Source: Conus ventricosus (lineage: Eukaryota > Mollusca > Gastropoda > Neogastropoda > Conidae). Taken from it: a DNA stretch of 64,000 bases. Position 1 is the stretch's first letter. Each line of letters starts with the position of its first letter. Location: assembly GCA_018398815.1 (NCBI GenBank), contig CM031615.1, positions 57,985,708 through 58,049,707 of the forward strand, in the 5' to 3' direction. The position numbers were made by a program, and so were the translations under genes. This document shows positions 1 through 61,000 of this stretch, piece after piece. Under the pieces are notes generated by a model, which worked only from the letters and a program-made list of their open reading frames with translations, did not search any database and was not told where the DNA came from.

Positions 1-1178
1 TACCATACCATGAGTCTCTACGCAGCATTAGGACTGGCGTAGTGGCTGACCAAACAGTCAATGCAGACAGAGCTGAAGAAGTGGGACTGACTATTCTTGA
101 GTCCATAAGCAATGCTGCAGTCAAAGACTATAAGTTCAGAAAGAAAGAGCAGGTAGTGACCATGGGTCTCAAGACTTCTTCAAAAATAGATGGCGAAGTT
201 CTTCAGGTGGATCCACAACTCCTGTTTCAACGTTTAGTAACAGTTGCGAATGGACTGTCAGATGAACTGGACTTACCTTCAGTCTTTGAGTATGAACTCA
301 GCTGCCCTCCAGCCTCTGTATTTGAGCCATCAGGTTTGTTGAGAGAATCCAGCAAAGCAAGTTTTGCTGATGCTCTTGTGTCAGCAGCATTCCAGGAGGC
401 TGAGCAGCCCACTATTGAGACCAGGATTCAGAGTACATTCTTGATGGCGGCTGTCTTCTGCATAAAATCCCATGGAGGAGTAACACCTTTGAAGGAATAT
501 GCCAAACCTACGCAGACTATGTCAAGAAGAAATACAAGACACCTCTAGTTGTCTTTGATGGCTACAACACGGGGCCATCCACCAAAGATGTCGCTCATTT
601 CCGGCGTTCATGTGGAGTGGTGGAGCCTACCATCAAGTTCACTCCAGAAATGGTTTGCAATGGCAGGAAGGAACATTTTCCAGCCAATTTCCAGAACAAG
701 CATGCATTTGTACAGTATCTGGGGGCGAAATGTTACGAAGGATCGGGTGTCAAGTTCTGCATGCAAAAGGGGATGCAGATACACTCATCGTCAGTAATGC
801 AGTTTCCAGTGCTGTCAACAAAACTACAGTTGTCATTGGAGAAGACACTGATTTGCTTGTGTTGTTGCAGTAGCTGTGACCTCCAGCCTGAGTTGTGAGG
901 ATGGCGCTTGTCATCTGGCAGAATGGATCCGTGTACAACTGATCCCCCTGCTCCAGAGCTTCTGCTAAAAAATGATCCGGTGCAACTGCAAGACAGATTG
1001 TCAGTCAAAGCGTTGTACATGCAGAAAACATGGACTGGAATGTTCTCTGGCCTGTGGAGAGTGCAAAGGAATTGGCTGCTCTAACTCCCCCTCTCTCAAA
1101 CATGTTGCTGATAGTGACATTCGTGATCTGCAAGAAGGCGGCATGGCATGTTCGTGGCCCTTTGACATATATATGTAA
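1..1178 (+). pseudogene. Broken copy of an invertebrate multi-copy gene with PIN-like segment and CXC motif
   Basis: The reading frame is open from base 3, so the true start lies left of the window; the first in-frame start-like codon, at 42, is GTG. Three frames must be joined to follow one protein: bases 3 to about 490, about 491 to 740 (containing FDGYNTGPSTKD), and about 740 to 873 (containing HAKGDADTLIV and GEDTDLLVLL). A cysteine-rich CXC/TSO1-like tail at 972-1100 (CNCKTDCQSKRCTCRKHG) follows after stops. I recall this architecture from uncharacterised multi-copy proteins of cnidarians and molluscs. The aspartates in GDAD and GEDTD resemble a PIN/XPG-type nuclease core, so a nucleic-acid role is inferred, not shown. 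Frameshifts and stops mark it as decayed, although single-base assembly errors could explain part of the damage. It lies on the strand opposite MTMR14, just beyond its 3' end. Confidence 0.6.
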
Positions 1179-1366
1179 TTACATAGTTTGATATGGACAA
1201 AGGAACTCTATTTAGATATTCACAAGCTCTAGTTAGGTAATTACACGCTGAATTATGCTGGATAATAGTGCTTCCAAGAACGACGTCAAAGGCGCTATGG
1301 CTCCACCCTCAAAAGCATTACCGGGACAACACATTTATCATTTTTAATCACAATATTATGTATATC

Positions 1367-1372
1367 TTTATT
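1367..1372 (-). terminator. Candidate polyadenylation signal of MTMR14
   Basis: The plus strand reads TTTATT, which is AATAAA on the gene strand, about 355 nt beyond the last possible stop codon of the terminal exon. Another AATAAA lies near 1490 on the same strand. The choice between them is open. Confidence 0.3.
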
Positions 1373-1726
1373 TGCTTAATGAATTCGAATGTATCTAGTC
1401 AAGACCTTTCGAACGACATGCTACATGATGGTATTTGCATTAATATCAGAAATGTTAGTGTTTCGTTCTATTCTGATGACGTCATTTCGTTTATTAGACC
1501 CCCTTCCGATATTCCTATCAATGTACTTTTTTCATATGTTGTTTCAGTGCTAGTACTCAAACTATTGAACATAAAATCAAAACTTTTGCAATTAATCCTA
1601 TGTTTGAGACTTATTTTACATTTCTGGACTCTACAACTGGGGAGGCGGCGGTTTTTTTTTCCGCCGTTTCAATGGATCTCTACCATCCTCCTCCTCTTAC
1701 CTTCAGATCTGTCAGTCATTCTGCTC

Positions 1727-49833
<48,107 letters not shown>

Positions 49834-50110
49834 TGTGAAACTTGCTTGCAGACGACAATTCCTTCAAATGTAAATCGGTTGAAACCGGGGTTGTGTTGGT
49901 GGCTTTTCTAAGAGTATCGAGAATTTGTCGGTTGCATTTGCGATGTTTCACTCAACCGACGCAGATGACATCAGACAGCGGCCCAAGCCTATACGATGTT
50001 CGTCTATGCTGAGTGAGCGATCTCGTTTTCGCCTTCGCTTGACGACACAAGAGCACGAAAAACGCGTGCGAGTTTTACATTCACCTCACTCCCTGTCGAC
50101 GCACGAAAAC
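49834..50110 (-). promoter_or_regulatory. MTMR14 5' UTR and probable core promoter region
   Basis: CpG-rich compared with its surroundings, with a CRE-like TGATGTCA near 49967 on the gene strand and no TATA box in a clear position. A CCAAT box (ACCAATCAG on the gene strand) lies further upstream near 50657. The transcription start cannot be placed. Confidence 0.4.
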
Positions 50111-50444
50111 TGCAAATTTAATATTATGTGCGTTCATGTGGTTTGTGTTGGGGGAGAGGGGGGAAGGGAGGGAGGAGGGACAGAGCCGGAGGAAGGGGGA
50201 GAGGGTATCCGTAATTTCTAGACCCCTCCTCCCCTGTTCCGCGCCCCCCCCCCCCCCCCCTCTCTCCTATCCATTCGTACCACTACTGGGGTACGACCCC
50301 CAGACCCCCTTTGGGACTACTCTCTCATATAATTGATCCGGCCTGGAGAGGGGGGGGGGGGGGGTTCGGGAAAGAGGGACATGAAGTTGGAAGGGCAGGT
50401 GAGAAGGGAGGTGGGGGCGAGCAAACACCTATGTGCGCGAGCAC

Positions 50445-50478
<34 letters not shown>

Positions 50479-51050
50479 GAAGAGAAGAGAAAGAGGAGGA
50501 CGGGCACAGTGATTTTTTTTTTATCCAACACAATGTTATTGCTCTTTTTCTTCAATACAAGCACAACGAATGTTATCTTACATGACTAGAGGTCAGAAAA
50601 GATATATTCCAGTATATTCGGCATGTCCGCATGCACCCAAAGCAGTCAAGTCTTCTGATTGGTAGAAAGAGCCGTCGGCTTTCTGCTTCAGTCCTGGTGG
50701 CACTGGAAACATAAACGTCCTTGAGGAGAATCCGAGGAGATCGTGGGCAAAGTGGGTCTGCTTCACCGCTCTCGTGCTGCAGTCATGCAGATTGTAAATT
50801 TAAGCAGTCAGTGTTGCCTACATCTTCTTGGTGGCATCAGAGCATACTGGTGGCATGGAGAGTATGAAAAAAAAACTTCACACGTCTAAACTGGGTGTTT
50901 CACGAGTTTTTGTTTATATGAACCTTTCAGAATGTACTGACGATTTGACGTATCAGTATAAAAAAAAAGACAAAAAAAGGAGAAAAAAGAAAAAAAGGGG
51001 GTGGGGATGGGGGGGTGGGAGGGCTAGGGTTAAAATCTCATACTCTACCA
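50111..51050. other. Upstream flank of MTMR14, no gene seen
   Basis: G-rich 50150-50200, poly-C 50245-50260, poly-G 50349-50363, (TG)n 50450-50475 and A-rich 50960-50997. The sequence at 50590-50850 is unique, with no supported reading frame. Confidence 0.45.
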
Positions 51051-51483
51051 GCCGCCGTGGCGAAGTGGTTAGCGTCGCGGACTCCCGGCTGGGAGGTTGT
51101 GGGTTCGAATCCCATCAGAAGTCATGTGGGTTTTTCTGCCCGACCGGTTCCTACCCAGAGTTGAGTTTGCTGCGGACTCAGTTGGGAAGACTGGGACCAC
51201 ACAGTCGAGTTTCATCCACTTAATGGACGCGTTTCTGAGAGTGTTGCTCAATTTCCTGACCAACACTGCAGGTGCCTGAATCTCTCGGGCCTGGTTGACG
51301 CCGGGATATATATATATTATGAAAGAAAGCGTAGAGTATAGCCCTGTCATGTAGTCTCAGACCGAAATGGAAATCCGTAGCATCTTCTTAATCATCCTCA
51401 TTCTCATCGAATGGGGTATCGGAATGAGCGGCGTGGGTGCACTGCTCTGAGGTGGCGCAGAGGTTGAGACAGAAAAAAAAAAA
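51051..51483 (+). mobile_element. tRNA-derived SINE, family C, apparently full length
   Basis: A tRNA-like head has an A box (TGGCGAAGTGG, 51058-51068) and a perfect B box (GGTTCGAATCC, 51102-51112) in a T arm that pairs (GTGGG/CCCAT). The body, containing TCTCGGGCCTGGTTGACGCC, matches 16985-17183. The element ends in a poly-A run at 51473-51483. Confidence 0.88.
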
Positions 51484-51769
51484 CCCATATTCTTGTGGAC
51501 ATTAATTAAGGTAGTGAACTGTCAGAGACCCCCTGTGGCCGAAGCTCAGTATTACGGTAGGCGAACTCAATCCCTCTCTCTCCACGGCCTTAACCTTGAG
51601 GTATGGTATAGTATGCCCCCTTTTAGCATTTCAATGGTCTCTCAGACTTGTGGCGATGAAAGAGACAGTTCAACGGTTTGCCACTGTTTGTATTTAATTG
51701 GTCTCGAAGAGCCATGACGATTCTTGAAGCACCTGAGGTCTATGCTCCTGCTTCTGTATTGAAGGCCTC

Positions 51770-51774
51770 TGCGC

Positions 51775-51805
<31 letters not shown>

Positions 51806-51840
51806 TGTGTGTGTCCTGTTGGTTACATTCTCACGTCACA

Positions 51841-51905
<65 letters not shown>
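51770..51905. repeat. Compound microsatellite (CG)n-(TG)n, (CT)n-(CA)n
   Basis: CG/TG at 51771-51814 and CT then CA at 51844-51904. Confidence 0.95.
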
Positions 51906-51908
<3 letters not shown>

Positions 51909-52249
51909 TCAAAATTCCTGTTCTGTCATAATCATTTAATGATCGAAAGAATACACATGAACAAAGTGTTCAGGATTGATCATAAATAAACGTGTAAGCT
52001 TAATACAGGGCCTCTCCCTCGAAATTCGCTGAGGCGATTTGTTTTTCAGCTTCGCGGAAAAGAAGTGTGAATGCACTGGGATGATGACAGTCAACTGGAG
52101 GAAGAAAGGTGAGTCACTGAGCACACGTTTGTCACAGTAGGATACAGTTGCCTTTTTTCCCTCAAACCTCCCATTTTTCTTCTGCATTTTGTTCACGTCC
52201 TTTCGTTTTCTTTTCTTTTTTTTGTGTGTGTCTGCTTTAACGGCTTCAC

Positions 52250-52745
52250 ACCTTCAAAATACATCAAGTCGTCCTGATCTCGTCAGTGAAATTTTATTTT
52301 CAATTCACCAGTTAATAATGCGAGGTTCTAACATAACATTATTATGGGTACCCGGTCACTGCAATCTTCGAGGGAACGAACTGGCTGATACCTGTGCAAG
52401 AGAGGCTTCAATGTGCAAATCGAATACAGTTTTATGTGATATTCCTTATTCGGTTCTTGAAGTAAACAATATTCTGACAAAAGCACTCTGAGACCAGAGA
52501 AGAACACAGTATCTTGAAGCTACCATTCAGAAGAACAGACGGGATCTTTCTGCCCCCAGCAGTCATTGCGTAAGTCCGCCAGGTTCTATTCCGAATCGAA
52601 ATTTATTCCACAGAATACAGGTGGATGACTGGTTAGGCAGGTTTTTAAAACCATCTCCTTTGTGTGTCTGTGGTCAAAAACTTAATGTATCTCAATTTTT
52701 ACTTGAATGTTCCATAACAAAGGCGTATACTTAATGTATTCATGA
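52250..52745 (+). mobile_element. LINE fragment, RNase H and C-terminal cysteine motif
   Basis: PDLVSEILFSIHQLIMRG, then ITLLWVPGHCNLRGNELADT (last part of RNase H, final Asp in ELAD). After a stop, NRNLFHRIQVDDWLGRFLKP and CVCGQKLNVSQFLLEC follow, a CxC...C motif. 5'-truncated and broken. Confidence 0.82.
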
Positions 52746-52956
52746 TAAAATGTTGTCTAACAATCTACCTTTAACATTGCATAGTGTGTTGTTTTTTTTG
52801 TCCCAACCCAGAAAATGGGTGGAGTCTAGCCAATCTAGCTGTACACCTGATAAAGTTTCATCCACTTGGCAGCTTTTTCAAACGGAATTGGTTTTGTTGT
52901 TGTTGTGTTTGTTTTTGTTTGTTTGTTTCATTTTGGTGTAGTGGTCTGATGCACAC

Positions 52957-53390
52957 GTAGAGCAAAGCACTTGTTACATGACATAGCGGTCCGACTCTCA
53001 CGTGTTCTATGCAGAGCAAAGCACTTGTTACATGACATAGCGGTCCGACTCTCACGTGTTCTATGCAGAGCAAAGCACTTGTTACATGACATAGCGGTCC
53101 GACTCTCACGTGTTCTATGCAGAGCAAAGCACTTGTTACATGACATAGCGGTCCGACTCTCACGTGTTCTATGCCGAGCAAAGCACTTGTTACATGACAT
53201 AGCGGTCCGACTCTCACGTGTTCTATGCAGAGCAAAGCACTTGTTACATGACATAGCGGTCCGACTCTCACGTGTTCTATGCAGAGCAAAGCACTTGTTA
53301 CATGACATAGCGGTCCGACTCTCACGTGTTCTATGCAGAGCAAAGCACTTGTTACATGACATAGCGGTCCGACTCGCACGTGTTCTAGGT
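52957..53390 (+). repeat. 54-bp minisatellite, eight near-identical units
   Basis: The unit includes AGCAAAGCACTTGTTACATG, ACATAGCGGTCCGACTCTCA and CGTGTTCTATGCAG. The unit length is a multiple of three, so both strands stay open (HDIAVRLSRVLCRAKHLL and VRVGPLCHVTSALLCIEH). Unit identity is almost complete. Confidence 0.95.
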
Positions 53391-53424
53391 CGCATTATTC
53401 CATTTATGAAACTTTTGCATATGC

Positions 53425-53455
53425 TGTGCGCGCGCTTAATACAGAGAGAGAGAGT

Positions 53456-53520
<65 letters not shown>
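53425..53520 (+). repeat. (GA)n microsatellite
   Basis: About 80 nt of GA between two minisatellites. Confidence 0.95.
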
Positions 53521-53523
<3 letters not shown>

Positions 53524-54215
53524 CAAACTTCCACAGCGAATGACAGACACAGGGTGAGTGACTTCAAACTTTCACAGTGAATGACACACAGAGTGAGTGA
53601 CTTCAAACTTCCACAGTGAATGACAGACACAGAGTGAGTGACTTCAAACTTCCACAGTGAATGACACACAGAGTGAGACTTCAAACTTCCACAGTGAATG
53701 ACAGACACAAAGTGAGTGACTTCAAACTTCCACAGTGAATGACAGACACAGAGTGAGTGACTTCAAACTTCCACAGTGAATGACAGACACAGAGTGAGTG
53801 ACTTCAAACTTCCACAGTGAATGACAGACACAGAGTGAGTGACTTCAAACTTCTACAGTGAATGACAGACACAGAGTGAGTGACTTCAAACTTCTACAGT
53901 GAATGACAGACACAGAGTGAGTGACTTCAAACTTCTACAGTGAATGACAGACAAGGAGTGATTGACTTCAAACTTCTACAGTGAATGACAGACAAGGAGT
54001 GAGTGACTTCAAACTTCTACAGTGAATGACAGACAAGGAGTGAGTGACTTCAAACTTCTACAGTGAATGACAGACGTGGAGTGACTTCAAACTTCTACAG
54101 TGAATGACAGACACAGAGTGAGTGACTTCAAACTTCTACAGTGAATGACAGACAAGGTGTGAGTGACTTCAAACTTCTACAGTGAATGACAGACATAGAG
54201 TGAGTGCACCCACCG
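53521..54215 (+). repeat. 41-bp minisatellite, about 17 units
   Basis: The unit is GAGTGAGTGACTTCAAACTT plus CCACAGTGAATGACAGACACA. Right-hand units carry CTACAGTG and ACAAGGAG variants, so the array has two sub-families. Confidence 0.95.
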
Positions 54216-54535
54216 TGCCAGGTGACGACACCTCTGTGCAGACGAATGCCTTCCTAAGCAGCGTCACCTCCATTTTCTGTTTGTCCTTTTCTCTGTCACT
54301 GCTCGTTGTGTGTCACCACTCCCCAACCCACCTCCATGCCCAAAAAAGGACAATTCAACATTTATACATTGACACTGTATTGTTCATTCCCACTTATCTT
54401 TCGCCCTTTTCCCCTGCACCCATGAACCACCCCACCCATCCCTCTTTTCCAATATCTATTTTTTTTTTGCAAAGTATTGTTCTAATGAGAGATTCAGCTG
54501 AACTAGGTGTAGCCGAAGGGTGAAAATGCTGACCT

Positions 54536-54730
54536 GCATAGGTGACAATGAGTTGGAACTATTCTTTGGGTCGGCTTGTTTGGTATAAACAAAGAAATGT
54601 CAAAGGTGACAATGACCTGGAACCATTCTTTGGGTCGGCTTGTTTGGTATAAACAAAGAACTATCATAGGTGACAATGAGTTGGAACCACTCTTTGGGTC
54701 GGCTTGTTTGGTCTAAACAAAGAACTCTCT
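54536..54730 (+). repeat. Three tandem copies of a 64-bp unit
   Basis: Each unit contains AGGTGACAATGAGTTGGAAC, TTTGGGTCGGCTTGTTTGGT and AAACAAAGAA. Confidence 0.9.
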
Positions 54731-55008
54731 TACCACCCGGCAGTAAATGGGGCACATGATTCCTTCAGGGAAGGTTAAAGGCGGCAGAAGGAGGAGAATG
54801 GGTTTCCTCTTCCATCATGGCGTACTCAAGACACGGTCCATTTCTGACAGCCCACTGCCCCTAAACGCATTTGTTTATGGGACTTTTACCTCACTTTGAA
54901 CGCATATGTGCACACATGCGCGCGTGCATAACACACACACACAGACTCAGACGCACGCACACACACACGCACGTACGCACGCACGCATGCACACACACAC
55001 AACAGAGG

Positions 55009-55057
<49 letters not shown>

Positions 55058-57990
55058 ACATATTATGTTCGAGCGTGTTGTCGGATGTCTTTGAACAATG
55101 CAAAGGACACAATCGTGTCTCCTTATTTCTGTGCGTAGGTGTGTGGAAGCATGAATTTATATGAAGAAAAAAAGTGCACACACACACACACACATACACG
55201 CACACACACAGAGTGAAAAAAAGAACAACCTCAATTCACATTTCTTTTTGGCCATGATTATAATTCATATGAACTTATGCAGTGAATCAAAAATGCCACT
55301 GGATTTAAACCACACAAGCATGAGTGATCTTGCTTCAAACCATCCAACCTTTGTATGTACGTATATGAAGGAATGGGAGTATGGTTACTCGTCATCGTTA
55401 AAAATGGAAATCCTCTATAAAACATAAAATATGCAGCAATAACCGATGCCCATCTCACCAAGCAGCACTTTCTCTCATGCCTTTCTTACTTAAACACGAG
55501 TTGAAAGTTAGAAAGACAAATCATTGCAGAGATAAGAGGAGAAAGAAAGAGAACAAAGAGACAGAGACAGACATGGACAAATATTTTAACAGGCAGAGCA
55601 AAAGAAAAAAAAGAAAGAAAAAGAAATTACAATCAGATAACGGCTGAGAGCTAAATGCAGAAAAAGCAGGTACATTCGTTCCATATTCTCTTTCTTTGAT
55701 TAAGGCTTGCAATTTTCTACTGCAATGTTGAATCAAATAATGGCTGAACAGTCACAGCTGCTGTGTACCAGATACTTATATCTTCTGGACACTAAGTTTT
55801 TAAAAAAAATTGTGAAGACTTTGTGACCGTGCCTTCATACCACCAGCAACAAAGCACAGAAGTTAAGAAGATACGTATTTTACCTTTCTTCAGAAACCTG
55901 ACAAACGTACACGTATACATGTAAATGCAGACACACATGTATATGCAACCATGCACACACATACACAGACACATACATGACCTTGACAGCAAGATGAAGT
56001 GTGGTATCACAGTATAGTTCATGTGCAAATCCTTCCTTCAGTACAAATGCCTCAACCCCCCCCCCCCCCCTCCCACCCCCACTCCCCTCACCACATTCCT
56101 CACCTTCTTCCTAATCCCATCCAAGCCAAAGAGTGACTGCACAATTTTCCTTTAAGGTCATGAACATCAACATTGCATCAAAAACCTGGACGAAATGATC
56201 TGACGAACAAAGAAAAGAGAAAGAATAACAATCAATTGCTGAGTTTATTGTTGAAAACTTTATCATCAATTCTTTTCTCATGTTTTTTTTTCTCAGCCTG
56301 CATAATGGTAGAATTTCAATTTATTAATCAAAGGGAAGTCTAGTTGATCATAACAGAAAGAGCTAAATTTGATTATCAACAATTCTGATAAACACTATGA
56401 AGATGGGACGCCAAAGAAAAGGAACAGACATTTTATCTCATTCTATTGCTTCTCCTGAAAATGCATGTTTTATTTTCCTTAAATTTCACACACACAGTTC
56501 AAAACATTCTCAGTCTCTTTTTTTCTTTCTTTTTTCTTTCTCTACTCCTGAGCTTATCCTGCTTGTTATGTCAGTAACGTATAAATCCTAGTCTCATGAA
56601 GCTGCTGTTTGCACATGTACAGGCTTTATTCCAAAATTGTCGAATCCTTCCACAGTGAAATTGTAGTCGCTTGAGAAGCACTTATTTACATTTTAGACTT
56701 GATCTTGGTGGAGTATATTTCAAATTTACGTTCACCGTTTCCATTTCTATTGGATATGTTTTTTTCTTTTCATAAAGTGCCCAGACTATATCACCCTCAC
56801 CCTCCAGATAGGGGTGAAAAAAGGTCTATTTCATGTACTCTTCACGGAATATTCACACTGTAGCTGGTGCTCTGTTATTCAGTTCTTTCAGTGAGCTTGA
56901 TTTCAGTGTAACATCACCATTTATCTTACTTGCATCCAAAATTACCTGGATTGTAAACGGAAAAAAAAGCTGAATCAGAGATTGTTTTGGGCTAATTCAC
57001 TCATTAAGCAACAGTGTTGCCATGCTGACATTTAGCAAATTTTGTACAGCGTGGTAAACTACACAGGAACGAACAAATAACAGACCTGACTCTTTTTTTG
57101 TTTGTTTGTTTCTTTTGTTTGTGTTTTTCCATCTCCCTGGCGGTCAAAAGTGGCTCTGAAAAATCAGACTTCAGGGTAGGGGGGAGGGAGTCTCTTTTCA
57201 GTGGTGTTTACTGCATTTCACTTTAGCCTTTTTTTTTTATGTCTTTCTTTTCAGCTGCTTTTTGTTTTTCTGTTTGTTTGTTTTAATTTTTGTTTTGTTT
57301 TGATTCAGTTTCTGTTCTGTTTCACCCAGTCCAGCTGCCTGCATGCTTTAAACCATGCATCGGATTTACCAGTGCATTATCTGAACTTGACATTCTAAGA
57401 ATAGCTTGTAAAGTAACTGTTCTGAAGAGGCATTCTATGGAGCATGCTGGACGTTGGCTTTGTTATATCATCATGCAGAACTCTGCCTGTGATTTGTACA
57501 CATCTGCTGATGAATAACAACATTATCACTGTGCCTTTTTTATTTCTGGAGTTACAATCACACTAAACAATACAAAAAGGCACTAGCACTCTATACTGCA
57601 AAAAACCTGAAACGTGCATACCATACACAGAAATCAACAGATGCTCTCAGTAATGAACACAAAAAATCTGACAGGACATTTAGAGTGATCATCAAGCTCT
57701 AAACGTGCTGTCAGATTCCATGAAAGACATGTTGACAAGACCACTTGAGGCTCAGTTCTCTTGTCTGCCAAAAATATTGAAAGAATATGAATACAAGCAT
57801 TTTTTCAAGGGTAAACAGATAAGTTGACAGCTTTTTCATACCATCCCTCATGAAAAAGAAAAGAATTCCGAAAAAGAGGCAAAAATGATATACAAAATAC
57901 ACAAAGAACCAAAACCAATACACAGAGAATATGTATTTTAAACAATTCATAAAGAATATATAATTCAAAACATATGCAACATGAAAATAT
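54731..57990. other. AT-rich unique sequence, no gene seen
   Basis: Microsatellites at 54932-54999 (CA), 55014-55060 (GA) and 55176-55212 (CA), plus poly-C at 56056-56071. The stretch 55220-57990 has few repeats. It could be a long UTR or intron of an unseen neighbour, but no exon was found on either strand. Confidence 0.4.
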
Positions 57991-57994
57991 TTTC

Positions 57995-57997
<3 letters not shown>

Positions 57998-58047
<50 letters not shown>
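57998..58047 (+). repeat. (CA)n microsatellite
   Basis: About 25 CA units. Confidence 0.95.
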
Positions 58048-58051
<4 letters not shown>

Positions 58052-61000
58052 AGTGGATCGGAGCAGGTGAAGAAAAGAGAAACAACAGAATATGTATTAT
58101 ATTTGTACACCGACATTCTAACGATTACAGACTGCAGTCTGTTTCTGTGGCTGAAGAGTGCAATGCCAGTGACCCATACTGAAGGCACACAGAAAGTGTG
58201 CGTTCCTCATTCTCTACCAACTCCAAGTAGTTCATCACTTAACTCTGTTCTGCTGCAAAGGCATTGTCAGTCTGCATCCTATTTTCCCTACCAGATGCCA
58301 CTTTCTTTTTTTTCTTTTTAACACGTTTTGTTCAGATACCACTGCTTTGGGATCCCTCCCACCCATCTCCTACCCCTGCCCCCACCCCACGCTTCTCCCA
58401 TTCCTACACGCTTCTCCCATTCCTATTGATCACTACTTTTTTTTCTAGACTGCCATCACACACGGGAAAGTCACAGGCATAACCCGCTACTTAACAGTGG
58501 GTGAATACTAGATTTACATTAGCTAAACAACAGAGACAGTGAGATGAGCAACAGCAGAAAGGACAGAAACAGCAGACAGGACAGAAAAGACAAACTTTGT
58601 AACCTGGCAACCACTCCTCATGAAGTCCCACACTAACGCACCAACCCTAAAAAAAGATTTAACATTCCACAGGCTGGTCTGGCTCGCTCGGTCACAGTGG
58701 CAAGTGTCGGCTAAAAAACTGAACCTTAGAACGGAAGGCCAAGGATGGTTTTGATTAATCTAATTCACAACCATTGAAAATGATTCACAGATGGCTTTAA
58801 AAAAAGAAGAAGAAAAAAACCCCAGCCAACCCTAAAGCATTTGCCAAACAGGAACCAGGTCTATAATTGCCATGAATTTCGATAAAATGAAGGTATTCAT
58901 AAAACATTGATCTCTGTCTACTCTATGGATTTCAAGCCCCCTCAAGTCCAGGTCCAAAATCTTACAGATATTAAGAAGAGTTTACAGAGTTCACAAAGCA
59001 TCAAATTTTGAAACACAGGGATTTTTCATTAAACTGCTGGTCTTGGCCTAAAGTTTTGTCAGTTAGACACAAACCGGACCCTGTGGCCTTCATTGAACAG
59101 TTGTTGATATTATGTAATGCAGTGTGATGTAAAAACTGCCTTCAAGTTCAGTCATAACAGTCTTCATTCTCCTCAACAGAAGTTTAATGTTCCAAAGATG
59201 GTATGCTATAACTTCCAGAACACAAGGTCATACTTTTCTCTCTATGAAATTAATGGCCAGGGCATCTGTGCTCCGAAGTACTCTTCATTTGGTGGAATCG
59301 GTTTTTGCACTCACTTTTGTAGCCAGATATGTATGACCTATAATCACATTGAGTATCTGAGTCAACAGCTCCAAGCATTGATCATCTAGAGTACACAACA
59401 AATCCAGCACATGTATGACAGTGTGTATCAGGTCTTTGGCACAACTTTGTGACCACCTCCACACAATGACAGAAAACTTCAGCCAAGCATAGTTGCTCTG
59501 CAGGCAGCAAACAGTAGCAGGGATCAATTTAAGAGTAAACTGAGTTTTCTGCATCAACCTACGGCAAAATCATTCACGTTAGATGTATTTCACAGTTACA
59601 TGCTCAAACCGAACTAAGCATCTGATAAACTGAACATGTTGCACACCCTTCCTTCATATTCATTATATGCAGGTACTGGAAATTTAAAGTGAATTTTCTC
59701 AAAATGACTTCTGTAGGACCAGGGCAATTTCGAGCACCATAACTCTTCAATTTTTTTTTTTTTTTTAGGTATCCAACCCCTTTATATACCATTGGAAAGG
59801 TCTTTTTTTCTCTGTTTCTACTGATATGTTTATTCCAATATTTCAGAAATGCGACTCATCTCTCATTTTGTGGGAGTTGGTCACATACAGTCCCATCTGC
59901 ATGTTCTTGTGCATCAGACTGGTACCTTCTTTCTGGATGAATAATATTGGGGGGGGGGGGGGGGGGGGGGGCAGGGAGGATAGGGAGGGGGGAGAAGATG
60001 TACCTGTAAAACTTGAGATGTGCACTCTGTATTGAAAAACACAGTGTCCAAAACTAAAACACAAAAGCAATCCTCTCATTCTGTGAAATGAAGATGAGGC
60101 ACCCATTTTCATGTTGGGAATAAAACCTCAGATCTATTGGATGCCTGAAAAAAAAAAAAAAAAAAAAAAAAAAACCCAGAAAACAAAATGTGGGAATTCT
60201 GGCACAAAAAAAAGCAAATATGCAATAGCGCTTGAAAGGAAGATGACTCTAGAACTGGTACACTGCGGTGCTGAAAGATGACGAGGATGTTCTGCATCAG
60301 CACATTAGAAGTCATGAGGATAATCACCAATGTCGTAATAAATTGAAAAGCTGGATTCTCTCTCACTTTCACACGAACTAACCTCTCCTTCTGATGCCTC
60401 TCTCTTCCCCCCTCCCCTTTCCTCCTATCCCTCTCTCAATTCACTCCACCTACACGAGACATGTTAAAAGTTAAATAAACACCGATCTTCATGTATTTTG
60501 TAGCAAGGGCGATCAATACATGGATGAGATTAATTAACCACATTGTCTGCAAAATCAATTTTTGTGCAAGCAAACCAGATTCATTTGAACCAGTGAACAA
60601 GGAGGCAGCTGGAATGTGCCATGGGCCATGAAGAATGATGTTGACATCAACATTTATGAGCCCAGAGGACTTGTGGTAGTAAAAAGACAATTCTCCCCCT
60701 CATCAAAACGGAATTTTTTTTTCTTTTTTTTTCAAACGCTCTAACCCAATTTGGGTAGTGGTGATTATAAACATGGCTTTGAATTAAGTGGCGTGAGTTG
60801 TCTTCCTCAACGTCTCCGAGTCGGCTCCCTTAGAAAAGCATGCCGTCTACACATCCTGGGACAGTCCCCATTTTTTCCACCCTTTCCTGGGTTACAAAGA
60901 GGGTGAGCTCTGACCTCTCCAACTCTGACATTTTCCTACAGTCATGTGACAGTGGGGGGGATGGGGGGGGGGGGGGGGGGGGGAGAGGGAGATCTGCTAG

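Noticed and set aside
52858..53543. Open frames of 155-190 residues on both strands
   Set aside because: They are produced by a 54-bp tandem unit whose length is divisible by three; both strands are open, so there is no coding evidence.
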